This document shows positions 1 through 6,472 of a stretch of DNA of 6,472 nucleotides, in pieces. Every line of letters begins with the position of its first letter. Within the stretch, counting starts at the first letter, position 1. The notes beneath the pieces were generated by a model. It did not search any database, had not been told where the DNA came from, and saw nothing but the letters and a program-made list of their open reading frames with translations. Source of the stretch: Methanocorpusculum sp. (GTDB lineage Archaea > Halobacteriota > Methanomicrobia > Methanomicrobiales > Methanocorpusculaceae); contig JAFZFW010000025.1 of NCBI GenBank assembly GCA_017555685.1, positions 1 through 6,472 of the forward strand, in the 5' to 3' direction. Position numbers and translations under genes: made by a program.

Positions 1-1
1 A

Positions 2-568
2 CTCCTGCGAAAGACACTCGCTCAGTGCCATATATCCACGGGCGGTTTATCGTATGTTTCACCGGTTTCGCTCTACCTTCCGACAAATACAGGCGTAACC
101 GAGGTGGATGCCGTTTTTATCCACAAATCAGGCGTATATGTGTTCGAATGCAAACACATGACTGGAGAAGTTTCCGGAAAACTCCGCGATAGGATGTGGA
201 CGAAGACCGGTGATGGAAGAGTGCTTTCGTTCCCGAATCCCGTCCTCCAGAACCGCCGCCATGCAGATGCTGCCGCGGCATTTTTTGGGGTAAGCCGTGA
301 GCACTGCATCTCCTGCGTGGTGTTCAATGACGCATGCGACATCAGCCGCGTTGAGCGGGGAGCTGAACTGATTACCAAAACCGGACGCGTAAAAGAAACC
401 CTTCTGCCGCTTCTTGCAAAGAAGGTGTTTGCCGAAGCAGACCTTGCCCGTATCATTCAGAAGGCGGAAAAGGCCGCCGGCTCTGCGGACAAATATGCAG
501 AGGTGCACGCGGCAGGAATCCGGGACGCAAAACAGCGGAAAAAAACGGAAAAGAAACGGGGACGCTAG
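2..568 (+). CDS. NERD-domain (nuclease-related) protein, C-terminal part; start lies before the window
   Basis: The frame is open from base 2 with no stop, so this is the last 188 residues of a longer protein. The first visible start-type codon (GTG at 104) falls inside the conserved core and is unlikely to be the real start. Counting from the first visible codon, the core reads TEVDAVFIHKSGVYVFECKH (33-52). It matches the NERD pattern of an Asp-containing strand (D36) followed by E-x-K (E49, K51), the PD-(D/E)xK-like metal-binding arrangement. Trp66 and NPVLQN (79-84) also fit the family. The tail after about residue 174 is strongly basic (RDAKQRKKTEKKRGR). NERD domains are predicted nucleases or DNA-processing modules and occur alone or fused to helicases or kinases; the actual role is unknown. 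The missing N-terminus may carry a further catalytic acidic residue or another domain. Its stop overlaps that of the opposing gene. Domain call fairly sure, function open. Confidence 0.72.
   Translation, partial: LLRKTLAQCHISTGGLSYVSPVSLYLPTNTGVTEVDAVFIHKSGVYVFECKHMTGEVSGKLRDRMWTKTGDGRVLSFPNPVLQNRRHADAAAAFFGVSREHCISCVVFNDACDISRVERGAELITKTGRVKETLLPLLAKKVFAEADLARIIQKAEKAAGSADKYAEVHAAGIRDAKQRKKTEKKRGR
536..558 (-). terminator. Probable U-rich terminator of the DHPS-like gene
   Basis: Read on the minus strand, the DNA just after the stop at 565 is pyrimidine-rich: a TTTT tract (549-552) and then a run of seven T (539-545), about 10-25 bases past the stop. Archaeal RNA polymerase commonly terminates at U-tracts without a hairpin, and I see no stable stem here. 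On the plus strand the same bases are lysine codons of the NERD protein tail. The T-tract is seen directly; its use as a terminator is inferred. Confidence 0.45.
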
Positions 569-1992
569 AACGCCCCGTCCTGTTCAAAGCTTCTGCCAAA
601 CCGGATGGCAAGTTCTGCTTTGTAAAGCTCGCGGCCGAGATATGCCGCATGATCAAGAAGCGAGACACCATCTTCTGCAAGGATTGCTGCAAAGACCTCC
701 TCGGCAGTCCGTCCCCGGATTGCATGACCTCTGCGGACGGCAACGATTTTGTCCCCTTCAATACCGATTCTAAAGCTTCCCTTCGGATCGTAGGTCAGGT
801 TCTCCGGAACACCGGAGACATCAGTAACCGACTCGTACGGCGGAGCAGGCTCTTTTCTCCGGCGCTTCTCTTTGATAACAAACCCGTCAACACCGGCATC
901 CTTCGGATACGGGCGGCCGCGGGAAAGCTGCATCTGTGAGACCGCACGGCGCATCTCCGCAACAGCTCCGGCAGTCTTGTCCGAATGCTCCGAGACCAGA
1001 ACCGCACAGCATCCTGCCTCAGACGCCGATGCTGCAAGGAGGGCACAGATTCCCGGGCTGTCCGCATCGATTAACTCAACCACGTTCACGCACCCCATCA
1101 CCTTCGGGGCGCCGAAGTCAGGCAAAAAGCCCGCAAGAGACTCGGTCATTCCGGATAAAGGCGGCTGCAGGAGCGGGTCGGCAAACAGCAGGGAAAGCCC
1201 GGCATCCTTTGCCGCCTGCACAGACTCAGCAAGTCCTGCGCCGTCACGTGGGATAATAACCGCGGCAGCACCTGCTGCTTTAACCTCTTCAGCAAGAAGC
1301 GGGAGGGTTTTTGCGGTCAGCGAAAAGATGATGTCTGCCCGGAAGAGCGCGGCACGAATCAGTTCCGGCGATAAGGTATCAACCGAGAGCACGCAGTCCA
1401 GATCAGCAAGCTCGGTAAAGCAGCGGACGACATCCGCCTCCGTTGCATCGAAGCCGAAGCCCAAGTCAATACCGTCTGCGCCCGAAGCCAGTGCACGCTC
1501 GGCGGTCTGCCGAAGCGTGGTACAGCGCTGTGCATCCATAATCTCGCAGAGGACTTTGATACGCGAGGTTTTCCCGAACTTGACTCCGCGAAGGGCAAAG
1601 TCACAGTCCGCTTCCTCTTCCATGGTGACCAGACGCTTTTCTGCGGCAACACGGCGTTCCTCGTCTAAGAGGACATCTGCCGCCTCAGTCGTCGAAAGCG
1701 TGCCTTTGAGAATCAGCGGGACGGCAAGACGCATATCTGCGGCATGCCGGGTTCCGCGATAGACCGGAATTCCGGTCTCCTGTGTCACCGAAGAAAAGTC
1801 TGCAGTACACATTCCCGAAACAACTGCCGCATCACAGGGATGGGTTGCAAGGATTGCCGTAAGGCGCTCCGGCGTTAAAAATGAAGCTATTTCCCCGGAT
1901 ACAAGAATCTCATAGGTAAAATCCGATACACCGATAAGGGAAGCAGAAAGAGCGGCCTCAGTCTGCCGTCCCGTAGGGAAAAGCACGTGCAT
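565..1992 (-). CDS. Archaeal dihydropteroate synthase-related protein (three-domain type)
   Basis: A protein of 475 residues from the ATG at 1992. The N-terminal domain (about 1-140) begins MHVLFPTGR, the typical opening of this archaeal family. A TIM-barrel pterin-binding-like domain follows (about 145-370), with GADGIDLGFG (171-180), LSVDT (202-206), ADPLLQPP (271-278) and MGCVNVVELIDAD (299-311). A basic linker (KEKRRRK, 374-380) leads to a small C-terminal domain (about 402-475) resembling DUF4346. The family resembles dihydropteroate synthase and is described from archaea lacking the bacterial enzyme. A role joining a pterin diphosphate to an arylamine in tetrahydromethanopterin synthesis has been proposed but is not shown here. 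The usual NVTPDSFSDGG loop is replaced by EIMDAQRCT (150-158), so the chemistry may differ. A TTG at 2055 would add 21 residues; I prefer 1992 because homologues begin there. Neither start has a good Shine-Dalgarno. It is divergent from gyrB and convergent with the NERD gene. Confidence 0.82.
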   Translation of the reverse strand: MHVLFPTGRQTEAALSASLIGVSDFTYEILVSGEIASFLTPERLTAILATHPCDAAVVSGMCTADFSSVTQETGIPVYRGTRHAADMRLAVPLILKGTLSTTEAADVLLDEERRVAAEKRLVTMEEEADCDFALRGVKFGKTSRIKVLCEIMDAQRCTTLRQTAERALASGADGIDLGFGFDATEADVVRCFTELADLDCVLSVDTLSPELIRAALFRADIIFSLTAKTLPLLAEEVKAAGAAAVIIPRDGAGLAESVQAAKDAGLSLLFADPLLQPPLSGMTESLAGFLPDFGAPKVMGCVNVVELIDADSPGICALLAASASEAGCCAVLVSEHSDKTAGAVAEMRRAVSQMQLSRGRPYPKDAGVDGFVIKEKRRRKEPAPPYESVTDVSGVPENLTYDPKGSFRIGIEGDKIVAVRRGHAIRGRTAEEVFAAILAEDGVSLLDHAAYLGRELYKAELAIRFGRSFEQDGAF

Positions 1993-2098
1993 GATATAGT
2001 AGTTGGCGCTTCCTGCTGATGTACCTTCGCTCTTGTGTACAAAAACTGCCTGCAAAACCCCGCATCCATTCAGAGAAACCGGTGGTCAGCCCCTGCTT

Positions 2099-2110
2099 CT
2101 CATCCATGAG
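2099..2110. repeat. Short imperfect inverted repeat in the divergent promoter region
   Basis: CTCAT-CC-ATGAG has two perfect 5-base arms with a 2-base centre. It sits between the two divergent genes, about 31 bases before the TATA-like box of gyrB. A dimeric regulator could use such a site, but a repeat this short occurs by chance often enough that function is only a possibility. Confidence 0.2.
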
Positions 2111-2118
2111 TACAAGAC

Positions 2119-2148
2119 CTTAATATGCCTCAACGCCAAATAATATAG
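2119..2148 (-). promoter_or_regulatory. Possible promoter of the DHPS-like gene
   Basis: On the minus strand two AT-rich stretches could act as TATA boxes: CTATATTATT (2149-2140), which is the opposite face of the gyrB box, and GCATATTAAG (2128-2119). A start about 25 bases downstream of either would give a leader of roughly 105-130 bases before the ATG at 1992, which is long. A weaker TTTTTGTACA (2047-2038) would give a much shorter leader. I cannot choose among these from sequence alone. Confidence 0.25.
2134..2148 (+). promoter_or_regulatory. Likely gyrB-gyrA promoter (BRE plus TATA-like box)
   Basis: CGCCAAA (2134-2140), a purine-rich element in the position of an archaeal BRE, is followed by TAATATAG (2141-2148), the most AT-rich stretch of the 237-base intergenic region. 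A start about 25 bases downstream would fall near 2168-2173 and leave a leader of about 60 bases before the gyrB ATG at 2230. No bacterial -35/-10 pair is evident. The position is plausible; the precise start is inferred. Confidence 0.45.

Positions 2149-6472
<4,324 letters not shown>

Noticed and set aside
73..508. Two minus-strand frames of about 125 codons opposite the NERD gene
   Set aside because: They have no recognisable motifs, while the plus frame shows the conserved D...ExK core, and they would collide with the terminator region of the DHPS-like gene.
593..609. Inverted repeat TGCCA-N7-TGGCA after the NERD stop, considered as a plus-strand terminator
   Set aside because: The stem is only five pairs, no T-run follows, and the bases are coding sequence of the DHPS-like gene.
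872..1762. Long open frame (296 codons) on the plus strand opposite the DHPS-like gene
   Set aside because: Its translation is Ser/Ala/Arg-rich low complexity with no recognisable motif, as expected for the shadow of a GC-biased gene; the minus strand carries clear conserved domains over the same bases.
2018..2055. Similarity of AVFVHKS in the TTG-started extension of the DHPS-like frame to AVFIHKS in the NERD protein
   Set aside because: Seven residues of resemblance between opposite-strand genes with no further similarity around them; most likely chance, and the extension is probably untranslated.
2063..2107. Direct repeat CATCCAT (2063-2069 and 2101-2107) considered as paired regulator sites
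   Set aside because: Seven bases repeated twice in a 237-base region is weak evidence and the spacing has no support from other copies.

Overview
The window looks like chromosomal DNA from a methanogenic archaeon. A Methanomicrobia-type organism, possibly close to Methanocorpusculum, is my best guess, but the genus is inferred from general protein style and not from a database match. Three things point there: a dihydropteroate-synthase-related protein of the three-domain type described from archaea that make tetrahydromethanopterin, a bacterial-type gyrB-gyrA pair as found in euryarchaea that acquired gyrase, and a perfect anti-16S Shine-Dalgarno with TATA-like, not -35/-10-like, promoter sequence.

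Layout. Bases 2-568 (+) hold the C-terminal part of a NERD-domain (nuclease-related) protein whose start lies before the window. Facing it on the minus strand, 565-1992, is the dihydropteroate-synthase-like gene. The two stop codons share the palindrome CTAG at 565-568, so there is no intergenic space, and the likely U-rich terminator of the minus-strand gene lies inside the lysine-codon-rich tail of the NERD gene. Bases 1993-2229 form a divergent promoter region with an AT-rich TATA-like box at 2141-2148. From there gyrB (2230-4185, complete, 651 aa) and gyrA (4175 to the window edge, 766 residues visible) run rightward as an operon. gyrA starts at a TTG inside the end of gyrB, six bases after a perfect GGAGGTGA.

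How the genes work together. GyrB (ATPase and TOPRIM) and GyrA (catalytic tyrosine and DNA-wrapping C-terminal domain) form the A2B2 DNA gyrase that introduces negative supercoils. The dihydropteroate-synthase-like protein is a separate metabolic gene, probably in C1-carrier biosynthesis, that only shares the divergent regulatory region. The NERD protein has no visible functional link to its neighbours.

I found no mobile element, CRISPR array, RNA gene or clearly undescribed system. The points worth checking are fine-scale: the nested terminator and shared stops, drug-site residues in both gyrase subunits, a 19-residue insertion in the GyrB ATPase domain, the poorly conserved active-site loops in the DHPS-like protein, and strong TTA-leucine use in the gyrase genes.
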